A stretch of 21,731 nt of DNA from a virus. Each line of letters begins with the position of its first letter. Positions within the stretch are counted from its first letter, which is position 1. Below the pieces are notes generated by a model. It worked only from the letters and a program-made list of their open reading frames with translations, ran no database searches and had not been told where the DNA came from. The position numbers were made by a program, and so were the translations under genes. Positions 5,496-13,321 of this stretch are shown here, in pieces. The stretch is from the IMG/VR virus record IMGVR_UViG_3300028840_002503, positions 1 to 21,731 of that record. One strand, 5' to 3'.

Positions 5496-5762
5496 ATGAG
5501 TGCAGCAGGCGACCTTGAGACGCTCCGAGACGCGGCTTCGGCGGCCATCCTGGCCGGCGACTATGAGACAGCTACGGCCACCGTCGAACGTATGGCCGTG
5601 ATCCTGGCCGGCACGCCGGATCAAGAGATGGCCAGCGGGGCGAAACTTTCGTGGCATCGCCGGATCGAATCCCTCTTTTCCCAACTTGCCGGCCGACGTA
5701 ACGCGGCGGTTGGCATTCAACGGACCAAAGTCGTTTGGGCCCACCCTTCTGAGGCAACATGA
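5496..5762 (+). CDS. Small protein in the position of a gpW-like head-joining protein
   Basis: The product has 88 aa from ATG 5496, with AGGAG at 5486-5490 five bases upstream. It is helical, with alanine-rich helices around residues 7-40 (LETLRDAASAAILAGDYETA) and a central helix near 46-66. No gpW signature is clear in the sequence. The proposal rests on position: in lambda-type phages a small joining protein sits between the large terminase and the portal. The stop overlaps the portal ATG (ATGA), so it is translationally coupled to the portal. It is the first gene after the leader and terminator hairpin. An uncharacterised head accessory protein is equally possible. Confidence 0.8.
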   Translation: MSAAGDLETLRDAASAAILAGDYETATATVERMAVILAGTPDQEMASGAKLSWHRRIESLFSQLAGRRNAAVGIQRTKVVWAHPSEAT

Positions 5763-7291
5763 CGGCGCGCAGCGTGAGAGCGAAAGTCAAACGGAGCTAT
5801 CCGGCTTCGCCGCTCAGTGTGCGTCGGTGGGAGGTTGCCAAAACGCACCGATTGAATCAGGCCCACTGGGTCTGGGCTCAAGAGCAATCCATCAACGCCG
5901 ATCTTCAGGATTGGCTTTCAACGCTGCGGACTCGTTGCACCTACGAGCGTGACAACAATCCGCTAATCGACGGCGTGGTGTTTACCCATTACGTGGACAT
6001 CGTGGGCAAGGATGGTCCCGAGTTGCAGGTCCAGAGCGATTCGGCCACATACAACGACTGGCTCGAACGGCACTGGCGGCAATGGTTCCGAGCCCCCACG
6101 CCAAACCCCCGGATATCGGGCGCTGCGCTCCTGAGACTGTGGGTGCAAAGCCTTTGGCGGGCGGGCGAGTTTCTGGCGCAGAAAGTGACGGTCAACGCCG
6201 ACACTCCCGTCGGAATGCGACTGATGCCGATTGACCCGCGGCGATTGGGCACGCCGGCCGACATCACGGCGAATCATGACGTGGTTATGGGGATTCGTTT
6301 TTCCAAGGACGGCACACCCACGCAGTATTACGTTCAAAAAGCAGAGGCGTTCGGCGGATTGGACCTGTCGATGAACTACGAGCCCATCCCGCCGGATGAC
6401 ATCGTTCATTTTTTCCTGATCCGCGAAGAGGACCAGGCTCGCGGCGTCCCGTGGCTGGGGTCGAGCCTCCAGACGACGGCCGATCTGCGAGATTACGACG
6501 CCGAAGTGTTGGAGACGGCCAGACAAGCGGCGAATCAAGGGGTGTATTGGTACACCGACCATCCGAACGCCCCGTATCTGGACGTGAACGACCAGGAAAC
6601 GCTTGAACGCGGCATGCAGGCGACCGGCCCGCCCGGTTGGCGCCCTGCGATGCTCACGCCGCAACAGCCCACGACGCAATATCCCGACTATCACTCCGAG
6701 CGGCTCCGTGAAATCGGGCGCCCCGTCGCGATGCCGCTGATGATCATCAAGCTGGACGCAGGGCAGCACAACTATAGTTCGGCCCGGTTCGACGGGCGCA
6801 ATTACGATCGAGCCTGCGAAGTTATCCAGTGCGCAATTAGTGGAACGCCGAAGGCGACCGGCCCACTGAATGAGCTGGTGGATGACGTGGCGCGTGAGGC
6901 AGGGCTTTACGAGCGGAGTCAACGGCGAGCACCGCCAGAGCGGCCCGAAGAGGTGATCTACGAGTGGACATGGTCGCGGCCGCCGCAGGTGGATCGTGAC
7001 AAGGAATCGGCGGCGGATCGGGCCGATATGGAAATGGGCATTGCGGCGCCCCAGGACATCGCGGCTGCAAGAGGCACGACGCTTGACTCGCTGATCGCCA
7101 AGCAGCAACGGGCAAACGAGAGGCTCGAACGCGCCCAACTTCCGCCCATCCCCATGATTCTGCCTCGTGGTTCGGCGTATGCGCGGCGCGGTGATCTGAA
7201 GGTGGCGGCGAGTGATGAACCGATGCCGACGCCGGGTGACGCAAAAGACGAGGAGGAGGCCGATGCCGAAACGGTCAGTACCAGCGATTGA
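5759..7291 (+). CDS. Portal protein, lambda family
   Basis: The product forms the dodecameric ring through which DNA enters the head (510 aa, close to the lambda gpB length). The N-terminus has the typical helical pattern (residues 20-60) leading to 'RTRCTYERDNNPLIDGVV' and then a W-rich segment (HWRQWF). The core has the GEFLAQKV and LMPIDPRRLGTP strings and the family's 'IPPDDIVHFFLIREEDQARG' type block followed by VPWLGSS. Next is the long helix starting LRDYDAEVLETARQAAN, and a late 'YSSARFDGRNYDRACEVIQ' segment. The C-terminal 25 residues are strongly acidic and unstructured (DEEEADAETV). The start ATG 5759 overlaps the upstream stop, and GAGG lies at 5751-5754. The stop lies inside the start of the next gene, whose ribosome site GAGGAGGAGG is within the acidic tail codons, so tail sequence and translation signal are shared. 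Confidence 0.93.
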   Translation: MTARSVRAKVKRSYPASPLSVRRWEVAKTHRLNQAHWVWAQEQSINADLQDWLSTLRTRCTYERDNNPLIDGVVFTHYVDIVGKDGPELQVQSDSATYNDWLERHWRQWFRAPTPNPRISGAALLRLWVQSLWRAGEFLAQKVTVNADTPVGMRLMPIDPRRLGTPADITANHDVVMGIRFSKDGTPTQYYVQKAEAFGGLDLSMNYEPIPPDDIVHFFLIREEDQARGVPWLGSSLQTTADLRDYDAEVLETARQAANQGVYWYTDHPNAPYLDVNDQETLERGMQATGPPGWRPAMLTPQQPTTQYPDYHSERLREIGRPVAMPLMIIKLDAGQHNYSSARFDGRNYDRACEVIQCAISGTPKATGPLNELVDDVAREAGLYERSQRRAPPERPEEVIYEWTWSRPPQVDRDKESAADRADMEMGIAAPQDIAAARGTTLDSLIAKQQRANERLERAQLPPIPMILPRGSAYARRGDLKVAASDEPMPTPGDAKDEEEADAETVSTSD

Positions 7292-9566
7292 ACAACAGGT
7301 ACGGGACATCACCTGCCGGACGATCACGGCACGCGCAGACACGATCGACGAACAGGCCCGGAGCGTGGAGGCCGTGCTGAGCACGGCGGCCGTGGTGCAG
7401 GTATGGGATTGGAGCCGATGCCAAATCATCGATGAGGTGTTGCTGTCGCGTGGCGTCGAATTACCTGAACAAGTCGTATTGCTGGAAAACCACCGGCGAT
7501 GGAGCCTCGACGACGTGATCGGCTCGGTCCGCAACCTTCGCGTCGAAGGAGATACGACGGTCGGGCGATTGTTCTTCGATGAAGACGGCGACCTGGCCGA
7601 TCGGGCATGGGGCAAATACAAGCGAGGCCATGTGCGGGACGTGTCGGTGGGCTACACGGTCACTGATTACGTCGATATCCCGCCAGGGCAACGGAAGACC
7701 GTGGACGGCACGGAATACCAGGCCAAAGACCGCGTGTTGCGAATAACACGTGGCTGGAAACTTCGCGAGGTCTCAGCAACGCCGATCGGTGCTGATGAAG
7801 GCGCGAAAACACGAACCGATGTAACACCAACAAAGGAGGGAGGCTCTATGACTGAGCGCCTTCGCAAGTATCTGAAGTCCCTCGGGCTCCGCTCTGACGC
7901 TACGGACGAACAGGCAAAACAATTTGCCGACTGTCTATCGGGGCGTCGTGCAGAAATCGTCAAGCTGCTCAAAAGCGAAGACGGGACTGACACGTCGACG
8001 CTAGCGGTACGAGCAGCGTTGCGAGCGTTGGGCGTCGATCCCGACGACCCGACCAAGACGTTGCCAGATGAGACGCCCGGCCCGAACACGGCAAGCCGTG
8101 ATGCGACGAGTGACCCGAAGGGTGTCCCCGACGTTGCCGCAGTGCGGGCCGAGGCCGTGAAGGCCGAACGCGATCGCGTTGCTGCAATCCGCAGATTGGC
8201 TGGCGAAGACGTGCCGGCCGAGACCGTAACGCGGGCGGTCGATGAGGGCTGGGATGAATCGCGCGCAGCCTCCGAGTTTCTCGGGGCACTTCGTGCGAAT
8301 CGCTCGGAATCGGTGGGACCGGCAATCCAGAGTCGCAGCCGCGAGACGGACGTGACGGCTCGGAGCTTGGCGGCCGGCTTGTTGATTGGCCAATCGCTGG
8401 ACCCCACGCAGCATTCCATGTTTCGGCAAGGGCTGCCGGGGCCTCGTGATCGACTGACGAAGCAAGACGCCGACCGAGGCCATGAGCTTCGGGCGTTGTC
8501 GGCGCCGGAACTGGTGCGTGAGTGCATTCGTATCGATACCGGGCGGACCCCTCGCACGCTGGACGATTCGCTTGAAACGCTGCGGTCGGCCAGCACTTCC
8601 GGCGGCACGTTGTCTTACGTCTTCGGCACTAACATCTACGCTCGGTTGATCGCTGGATGGGAAACCATCGGCGACACCACCGCCGGATGGTGCGACGAGG
8701 AAGACGTGGCCAACTTCCTGGAACAGGAAGACATCTCCGTCGAGGGGCAGGCTCGCTTGGAGCGATTGCCTCGCGGCGACACTGCAAAGCACGCCACCAT
8801 CTCGGATAGCCACGAGACGTACAAGATCGCTCGCTACGCAAAGCAGTTTGTCGTCGATGAGCAGGACATCATCGATGATCGGCTTGGCGCGATCATGCGG
8901 ATGCCGGAGGAAATGGGCGAAGCGGCCCGCCAGCATCGGCCCGACATGGTTTACAGCCTGATGCTGCAAAATCCGAACCTCGTGGCCGACAGCGGGGCCG
9001 TATTCAACGCGACCGCCGTGACAACCTCCGGCGGCCATGCCAACCTCGGCACGGCGGCCCTGGCAAGCGCGGCCCTCAAGACCGCCATCACGGCGATGGT
9101 GCATCAGCGGAAGGGGCGAACGGCGGACGATCCGGGGCACGCCCTGACCTTGCGTCCGCGGTGGCTCATTGTCCCGGCTGCCTTGGAGTGGACGGCCCGG
9201 GAACTGACCGCATCGGCGGCGCTCGCGAAGCTTTTCGCCGATTCGTCCGACCCTTGGTACGCACAACTGAATCTGCTTGCCCAGGAAGGGCTGCGGGTCG
9301 TGGTGGACGATCGTATCGGCGCGATCGGTGTGATGGACCCACGGACCAAAGCGGTACGCACCGGTCTTGACACCAACTGGTTCCTGACAGCGGGCGGCCG
9401 AAAAGGCGTGCGGGTTGCGTATCGGCGGGGCACGGGGCGCCGACCGCAAATGCGGCGATTCACGCTTGACCGAGGTCAATGGGGCCTGGGGTGGGACATC
9501 AATCTGGACATCGGTGTCGCGTTTCTTGATTACCGGCCTTGGTACAAGTCAACCGGCGCAGCCTAG
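7263..9566 (+). CDS. Prohead protease - scaffold - major capsid fusion protein
   Basis: One 767 aa frame encodes three functions. Residues 1-190 are an S78/U35-type prohead protease: His77 in LLENHRRWSLDDVIGS and Ser128 in RDVSVGY are the likely catalytic pair, with DLADRAWGKYKRG between them. Residues about 196-350 are charged and helical with low hydrophobicity, as expected for a scaffold (delta) domain. From about residue 355 to the end is an HK97-fold capsid domain, with a C-terminus RGQWGLGWDINLDIGVAFLDYRPWY. ATG 7263 is chosen because GAGGAGGAGG (7249-7258) precedes it by four bases; the in-frame ATG 7212 lies inside the portal gene. A second in-frame start at 7848 has its own strong ribosome site. 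Processing by the built-in protease would release mature capsid; the cleavage site cannot be located from sequence alone. Confidence 0.92.
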   Translation: MPKRSVPAIEQQVRDITCRTITARADTIDEQARSVEAVLSTAAVVQVWDWSRCQIIDEVLLSRGVELPEQVVLLENHRRWSLDDVIGSVRNLRVEGDTTVGRLFFDEDGDLADRAWGKYKRGHVRDVSVGYTVTDYVDIPPGQRKTVDGTEYQAKDRVLRITRGWKLREVSATPIGADEGAKTRTDVTPTKEGGSMTERLRKYLKSLGLRSDATDEQAKQFADCLSGRRAEIVKLLKSEDGTDTSTLAVRAALRALGVDPDDPTKTLPDETPGPNTASRDATSDPKGVPDVAAVRAEAVKAERDRVAAIRRLAGEDVPAETVTRAVDEGWDESRAASEFLGALRANRSESVGPAIQSRSRETDVTARSLAAGLLIGQSLDPTQHSMFRQGLPGPRDRLTKQDADRGHELRALSAPELVRECIRIDTGRTPRTLDDSLETLRSASTSGGTLSYVFGTNIYARLIAGWETIGDTTAGWCDEEDVANFLEQEDISVEGQARLERLPRGDTAKHATISDSHETYKIARYAKQFVVDEQDIIDDRLGAIMRMPEEMGEAARQHRPDMVYSLMLQNPNLVADSGAVFNATAVTTSGGHANLGTAALASAALKTAITAMVHQRKGRTADDPGHALTLRPRWLIVPAALEWTARELTASAALAKLFADSSDPWYAQLNLLAQEGLRVVVDDRIGAIGVMDPRTKAVRTGLDTNWFLTAGGRKGVRVAYRRGTGRRPQMRRFTLDRGQWGLGWDINLDIGVAFLDYRPWYKSTGAA
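7832..7850 (+). promoter_or_regulatory. Internal ribosome binding site within protease-capsid gene
   Basis: AAAGGAGGGAGG followed by GCTCT or a close spacing and then ATG 7848. Codons across it encode KEGGSM, at the junction between the protease and scaffold domains, which is where a separate start would be useful. Confidence 0.7.
7848..9566 (+). CDS. Nested scaffold-capsid product from an internal start
   Basis: ATG 7848 is residue 196 of the fusion and in frame. It is preceded by AAAGGAGGGAGG (7832-7843) four bases upstream, stronger than most ribosome sites in this window. Translation from it would yield a 572 aa scaffold-capsid protein without the protease domain. The logic matches phage lambda, where the scaffold Nu3 starts in frame inside protease gene C, but here the nested product would carry the capsid as well. 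Capsid is needed in hundreds of copies and protease in few, so an internal start makes sense. The start is seen in sequence; its use is inference. Confidence 0.65.
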   Translation: MTERLRKYLKSLGLRSDATDEQAKQFADCLSGRRAEIVKLLKSEDGTDTSTLAVRAALRALGVDPDDPTKTLPDETPGPNTASRDATSDPKGVPDVAAVRAEAVKAERDRVAAIRRLAGEDVPAETVTRAVDEGWDESRAASEFLGALRANRSESVGPAIQSRSRETDVTARSLAAGLLIGQSLDPTQHSMFRQGLPGPRDRLTKQDADRGHELRALSAPELVRECIRIDTGRTPRTLDDSLETLRSASTSGGTLSYVFGTNIYARLIAGWETIGDTTAGWCDEEDVANFLEQEDISVEGQARLERLPRGDTAKHATISDSHETYKIARYAKQFVVDEQDIIDDRLGAIMRMPEEMGEAARQHRPDMVYSLMLQNPNLVADSGAVFNATAVTTSGGHANLGTAALASAALKTAITAMVHQRKGRTADDPGHALTLRPRWLIVPAALEWTARELTASAALAKLFADSSDPWYAQLNLLAQEGLRVVVDDRIGAIGVMDPRTKAVRTGLDTNWFLTAGGRKGVRVAYRRGTGRRPQMRRFTLDRGQWGLGWDINLDIGVAFLDYRPWYKSTGAA

Positions 9567-9623
9567 CCGGTATCACATACGTCAACGATGAACTAGCCTT
9601 TTTCCATCAAGGAGTTATTCACG

Positions 9624-10586
9624 ATGGCAGAAGCGACTCTTTCCAAAGACGCCAACGCGAACGCGATGGACGTTACTGCGCCGGAAGCCTTGAGCGCCGG
9701 CGAAGTGATCCAGCTACCTGACGGCCGTATCGGCGTGACGGCCGGTCTGGCTGGATTTGCCTCAGGCGATCCGGCAACGCTGCTGACTGCCGGTCAATTC
9801 ACGTTCGCCAAAACGGCGGACGTGGTTTGCCTCGACGGTGGGCGGGCCTACTTCGACAAGTCGGCCAGTACGATCACGCCGCTTCAGACGGAGAGCGCCG
9901 ACAACGTATACGCCGGCGTTTTCGTCGGCGATGCGGCATCGGCCGCCACAACCTGCGTTGTAGACATTAACGTCGAACAACGTACCGTCTGGGACATGCA
10001 CGGTGGGGCTGCTGACACCGTCATTGTGCAGACCACCGGGACGACCAAACTCGAATGGAGTGGTGGTACCGCACAGTTTGCGTTCTCGACCAACGCTGAA
10101 GCGGAGAAGGTCGACATTCTCAGCAAGGTATCGATTCCAGTTACGCAGCCGATGATTTTCGAGTCGATTTGGGAGGTCGTCACTGCCGCCGATGCGGACG
10201 TTGCAGACTTGAGCGTCGGTCTGGCGAATGCCACACACGCCAGTGACGCTGACTCGATTACGGAATCCTGTTTCTTCCACCAGGATTCCGGAGCGGACCT
10301 CAACCTCGATGCCGAATCAGATGACGGCACCACTGAGGTCGCGGCGACCGACACGACGATTGATATCGTGGCCGGTACACCCAAGGAAGTGTGGATCGAC
10401 GCACGGGATCTAACCGACATCCAGATGTACGCCGACGGTGTGCTGGTGCTTGATTCGACCGTGTTCAAACTGGACGCCGCAACGGGGCCGCTCAAGGCAC
10501 TGTGGCACTTCGAGAAGTCGGCCAACGACACTGCCGGTGTCGTGCAACTGCACCGGATGATCCTTCGCACAACCGATGTGACCTGA
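9624..10586 (+). CDS. Capsid decoration protein (DUF2190-like) with C-terminal lectin-like domain
   Basis: The product has 320 aa, starting at ATG 9624 with AAGGAG at 9610-9615. Residues 1-115 match the pattern of small DUF2190-type head proteins encoded after the capsid: LSAGEVIQLPDGRIGVT, then 'TFAKTADVVCLDGGRAYFD', then VYAGVFVGDAASAATTCVVDIN. Residues about 135-320 look like a separate beta-sandwich of the concanavalin/LamG kind, with alternating strands (MIFESIWEVV, KEVWIDARDLTDIQMYADGV, GPLKALWHFEKS). The stock family protein is about 110 aa, so the second half is an added display domain. The likely role is decorating the outside of the head and perhaps binding glycans. The function of the second domain is inferred from fold-like pattern only. 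Confidence 0.75.
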   Translation: MAEATLSKDANANAMDVTAPEALSAGEVIQLPDGRIGVTAGLAGFASGDPATLLTAGQFTFAKTADVVCLDGGRAYFDKSASTITPLQTESADNVYAGVFVGDAASAATTCVVDINVEQRTVWDMHGGAADTVIVQTTGTTKLEWSGGTAQFAFSTNAEAEKVDILSKVSIPVTQPMIFESIWEVVTAADADVADLSVGLANATHASDADSITESCFFHQDSGADLNLDAESDDGTTEVAATDTTIDIVAGTPKEVWIDARDLTDIQMYADGVLVLDSTVFKLDAATGPLKALWHFEKSANDTAGVVQLHRMILRTTDVT

Positions 10587-10589
10587 TCG

Positions 10590-10976
10590 ATGAGTCGAGC
10601 AGCCTCCGAGTTTGGGGCGGGACTCGCCGATCTGTTCTATCAGTTCGGCGAGTCCCTTGTGTATCGCCCGGCCGGTGGTGGAACCAGCCGGACGATTATC
10701 GGGATTGTCCAGCCTGAGGATCGGGACATCGAAGAGGGTCAGGCGGTTGAACGTGACATTGAGCGAGTGTGGATCACCATACGACGTGATGCCGCACACG
10801 CTACGGACGGCGGAATCAATGCTCCGGCGATCCATGATGAAATGCTGCAAAACAGCGAGTCGGAGCCTGTCCCCTACAAGTATCAAGGCGAGATTCGCAA
10901 TCAGTCCGCGGATACCTGGGATTTGTTGTACGCACGCAAGGTCGTTAGGCGGCAAGGGCCGCCACACGTCGCATGA
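10590..10976 (+). CDS. Head-tail connector candidate (gpFII-like)
   Basis: The product has 128 aa from ATG 10590, four bases after the previous stop; no clear ribosome site is visible, so reinitiation from the upstream gene is likely. The segment FYQFGESLVYRPAGGG followed by RTIIGIV resembles the 'fGe.VtY.p.gG....i.aiv' pattern of small beta-barrel head-tail joining proteins in lambda-type phages. The remaining sequence alternates strands with charged loops and ends with a basic tail. Its position directly after the capsid and decoration genes fits a neck protein that bridges portal and tail. The family assignment is tentative. Confidence 0.6.
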   Translation: MSRAASEFGAGLADLFYQFGESLVYRPAGGGTSRTIIGIVQPEDRDIEEGQAVERDIERVWITIRRDAAHATDGGINAPAIHDEMLQNSESEPVPYKYQGEIRNQSADTWDLLYARKVVRRQGPPHVA

Positions 10977-11485
10977 TCCAGACAGTCAAAGGGCCGTTTA
11001 CCGCAGGAGTGTACGGGCTGACTCGTTTGGTGGCGGAGAGTGCAGCGTTCCAACGGCGTACCAAGTCAACCGACTGGAAAGCCGCAGAGAAGCATATTGA
11101 GCGGTGGGGATACAAGGCATTTGAAACAGGTCAATTAGCGGCAATGGTGGTTGCGACACAACAGCCACGGGCCGCCATCTGGCCGGCATCGCGAGTGGAA
11201 CTTACTCAATACGCGGGCGGCGATCACAACTATCTGAAGGGCGGAGGCAGTCTGGTCTGGGTTTTGGCCGATGCGGACCGCTACACGCCAGACGCCAGGG
11301 ACGATTCAGCGGGGGATTTTGCGGCATGGGTGGACGAAGTGCTACAAAACATTCGGCACAACGCTGGCCGTGATGACCGCTTGGGAGTCTATCAGATTGG
11401 GCTTTTGATGCCGTTCGCTCATTCGCCCGTGACCGACAGTGCTTCTTATTGGCACGTCACGTTTCTCGTGGACTGGAGGGTATGA
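10973..11485 (+). CDS. Tail terminator/completion protein candidate
   Basis: The product has 170 aa, with the start overlapping the previous stop (ATGA at 10973). It has an alpha/beta look: a helix in the first 60 residues, a beta segment around GQLAAMVVATQQPRAAIW, a helix (FAAWVDEVLQNIRHNA), and a C-terminal strand YWHVTFLVDWRV that is usual at the end of tail terminator or gpZ/gpU-like minor proteins. Its location between the connector and the major tail protein supports a neck or tail-completion role. I see no family-defining residues, so the assignment rests on gene order and general shape. Confidence 0.55.
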   Translation: MIQTVKGPFTAGVYGLTRLVAESAAFQRRTKSTDWKAAEKHIERWGYKAFETGQLAAMVVATQQPRAAIWPASRVELTQYAGGDHNYLKGGGSLVWVLADADRYTPDARDDSAGDFAAWVDEVLQNIRHNAGRDDRLGVYQIGLLMPFAHSPVTDSASYWHVTFLVDWRV

Positions 11486-11486
11486 C

Positions 11487-11978
11487 GTGTATTCGCTCGT
11501 TATCGGCATCACGTACGATCCGCCGATCAGCGAGTATGGGCGTGCGCTTCACAAGATAACAAAGGAAGTCCAAAAAGAGGCGGCGTATCACTGGCACCGA
11601 GACATTCTGCCGGGGCACTTCAAGGAAGGGGCGGCGCAGCGGTATGGCTACGCACCACGGGTCACGCGACGAAAACTCCTGCGCAGGAAAAGGCGAAAGC
11701 CGCCGCATCCCCTGGAGCATTTGCCACTGATTCACACGGGCGAGGCGATGAAAGATATTCTGTCGCCACCGCACATCGGTTCGTATCCGACTCGCGTTAC
11801 GATCACCATGCCGGCGCCTGACTATTTCACACTGAATCCAAAACCCGACATGGTTGCGGAAGTCGGCGTGATGACGTTTCGCGAGCAGGATCGCATCATG
11901 CAACGCATGGGCAGCAACGCTATGCGGATGCTGAAAGAGAGTGGGCGGAAAGAGACCGTAATCATCACCGGAGGCTGA
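11487..11978 (+). CDS. Neck/tail-completion protein candidate (HK97 gp10-like)
   Basis: GTG 11487 is chosen: GGAGGG (11475-11480) lies six bases upstream and the previous stop ends at 11485. The product has 163 aa. The N-terminal half is a long helix with aromatic residues (KEVQKEAAYHWHRDILPGHF), then a basic stretch with five arginine or lysine residues in a row nearby (TRRKLLRRKRRKPP), then PLIHTGEAMKDIL, the kind of 'PL..TG.l...' element found in phage tail-completion proteins. The C-terminal half is beta strands and a helix. The basic middle could contact DNA in the neck. The order connector, terminator, completion, major tail is standard for siphoviruses, and this order drives the call. 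Confidence 0.55.
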   Translation: MYSLVIGITYDPPISEYGRALHKITKEVQKEAAYHWHRDILPGHFKEGAAQRYGYAPRVTRRKLLRRKRRKPPHPLEHLPLIHTGEAMKDILSPPHIGSYPTRVTITMPAPDYFTLNPKPDMVAEVGVMTFREQDRIMQRMGSNAMRMLKESGRKETVIITGG

Positions 11979-11982
11979 CAAC

Positions 11983-12921
11983 ATGCCTGGAACCACAAAG
12001 CAATACTACCTGCACGGGATTTTGCTGCCCGGGTCCGTGTGGATCGGCGAGTTGACCGACACGACGCCGGCGGCAAACGTCACCTTTCTCGACGCCTTTG
12101 CGGCGGGCAGCGCCGTTGTGCCGAGCTTCCGAGGCGGTCAAGGGGCAACGCCCGACATCACGTTCACTACGCCGCAGATCAAGACGATCCTCGATCAATG
12201 CGGGATGACCGGCCTGGATTGTTCGGCGAGTTACTGTGATCTGTACTACCGCAAAGCCAAGCTCGTCGACACACGCGAAGCGATTGGTTCAAGCGTACAT
12301 CTCCAGGTCAGGGCTCGGCGGTGTCTGTTGTACTGGACATCGATCACGGCACAGCAGGATCAGCCAGCGACGATCGCGTGCCGAATCATACCGACGTTCG
12401 ATGGAACGAATGCACCGCTCGCAGGAACGGGGAGTCAGACGATTGCCTCGAACCTCTTAGCGGAACAACACTACACACTTGGTCCGGTGAAGCTCAATGG
12501 GTCATGGGTGGACGGAGTGCAAGCGTGGAATCTGGATTTGGGTGTACAACTCAACGAAAAACGGTCGGATGGCCAGACGTATCCGACGTTTGTCGGAGTG
12601 CGCCAGCACAATCCTGTTCTGACCGCGACGACGCCCGATGCGGACTATTGGGCTTCGCCCGGGGTGGCCGGGGCGGCGGTAACGGCCCTGTTGGCATATC
12701 TTCGGAAAAAGGACGACGACAACACGGGCAACCTGTCGGACGCAACGGCGGAGCATATTCAGTTTGCGAACAACGACAATCCGGCCGGTCTGATTAGCGT
12801 GCAAAACACCACGGGCGGGATCAATGATGAAGCGAGTCTTGACTTGCGTGTCGGCCTGAGAATCTCGTCTGCCGATACGGTACACCCGCTGACGGTGAAT
12901 ACGGCAATCGCCATTAGCTGA
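11983..12921 (+). CDS. Major tail tube protein candidate
   Basis: The product has 312 aa, starting at ATG 11983 with GGAGG at 11970-11974. It is predominantly beta-strand-like with few charged residues, for example LLPGSVWIGELTDT, ATIACRIIPTFDGTN and SLDLRVGLRISSADT. It is the largest protein between the completion genes and the tape measure, which is where the tail tube gene lies. The first 100 residues contain 'PSFRGGQGATPDITFTTPQ', typical of tube monomers that begin by setting out a reference position. The C-terminal quarter (ending TVNTAIAIS) is a beta-rich stretch. No conserved motif fixes the family, so an alternative structural role, such as a decorated tail-tube protein, is possible. 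Confidence 0.6.
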   Translation: MPGTTKQYYLHGILLPGSVWIGELTDTTPAANVTFLDAFAAGSAVVPSFRGGQGATPDITFTTPQIKTILDQCGMTGLDCSASYCDLYYRKAKLVDTREAIGSSVHLQVRARRCLLYWTSITAQQDQPATIACRIIPTFDGTNAPLAGTGSQTIASNLLAEQHYTLGPVKLNGSWVDGVQAWNLDLGVQLNEKRSDGQTYPTFVGVRQHNPVLTATTPDADYWASPGVAGAAVTALLAYLRKKDDDNTGNLSDATAEHIQFANNDNPAGLISVQNTTGGINDEASLDLRVGLRISSADTVHPLTVNTAIAIS

Positions 12922-12929
12922 GGTGCAAT

Positions 12930-13319
12930 ATGAGTCACACAATCAAAGTCAAACGTGGCTGGGCGTTCGAGGGCGAATCCATTGATCGCGAGGAAACGTT
13001 GACGGGTGGGCAACTCGTCACGATTGACGAAGACATTCCCGACAGTACTACCGATGATCTCGTTGCCCTGACGCTGGACGTATCGCAGATACAAGCGATA
13101 TTCATCACGTCAAATCAGGCGATCACGCTGGAGACCAACAATGGGTCGGCGCCGGATGACACGATCACTCTGGCGGCCAACGGGTGCGTGATTTGGACCA
13201 CTGCGGACGGCGCGACTCTGCGGCCGCTGCAAACCGACGTAACAGCTCTGTACGTGACGAACGCAAGCGGCTCAACCGCCACGCTGCGGTGCCGATTCTT
13301 GGTCGACCCCACGGTGTAA
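12930..13319 (+). CDS. Small beta-rich virion protein, unknown function
   Basis: The product has 129 aa from ATG 12930, with GAGGTG (12920-12925) upstream and overlapping the previous stop. It shows repeating strands (AIFITSNQAITLETNNG, DDTITLAANGCVIWTT, TALYVTNASGSTATLRCRF), an immunoglobulin-like or jelly-roll pattern. From memory, similar proteins with 'APDDT..L..' segments occur in phage-like regions of planctomycetes. It may coat the tail tube or be a small tail accessory. A protein of the same general style is encoded at 16577-17059, which suggests that two related small structural proteins flank the tape-measure module. Confidence 0.75.
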   Translation: MSHTIKVKRGWAFEGESIDREETLTGGQLVTIDEDIPDSTTDDLVALTLDVSQIQAIFITSNQAITLETNNGSAPDDTITLAANGCVIWTTADGATLRPLQTDVTALYVTNASGSTATLRCRFLVDPTV

Positions 13320-13321
13320 CG

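Noticed and set aside
5963-7621. 552-codon open frame on the - strand opposite portal and protease
   Set aside because: It is antisense to clearly homologous portal and protease genes, with no ribosome site and arginine/histidine-rich composition typical of the complementary strand of GC-rich genes.
8001-9479. 492-codon open frame on the - strand opposite the capsid gene
   Set aside because: It lies opposite a confidently identified capsid frame and shows shadow composition only.
13184-13321. Longer start of the tail chaperone at 13184
   Set aside because: It overlaps the previous gene by 136 bases, with arginine/alanine-rich shadow sequence and no ribosome site; ATG 13322 follows the previous stop directly.
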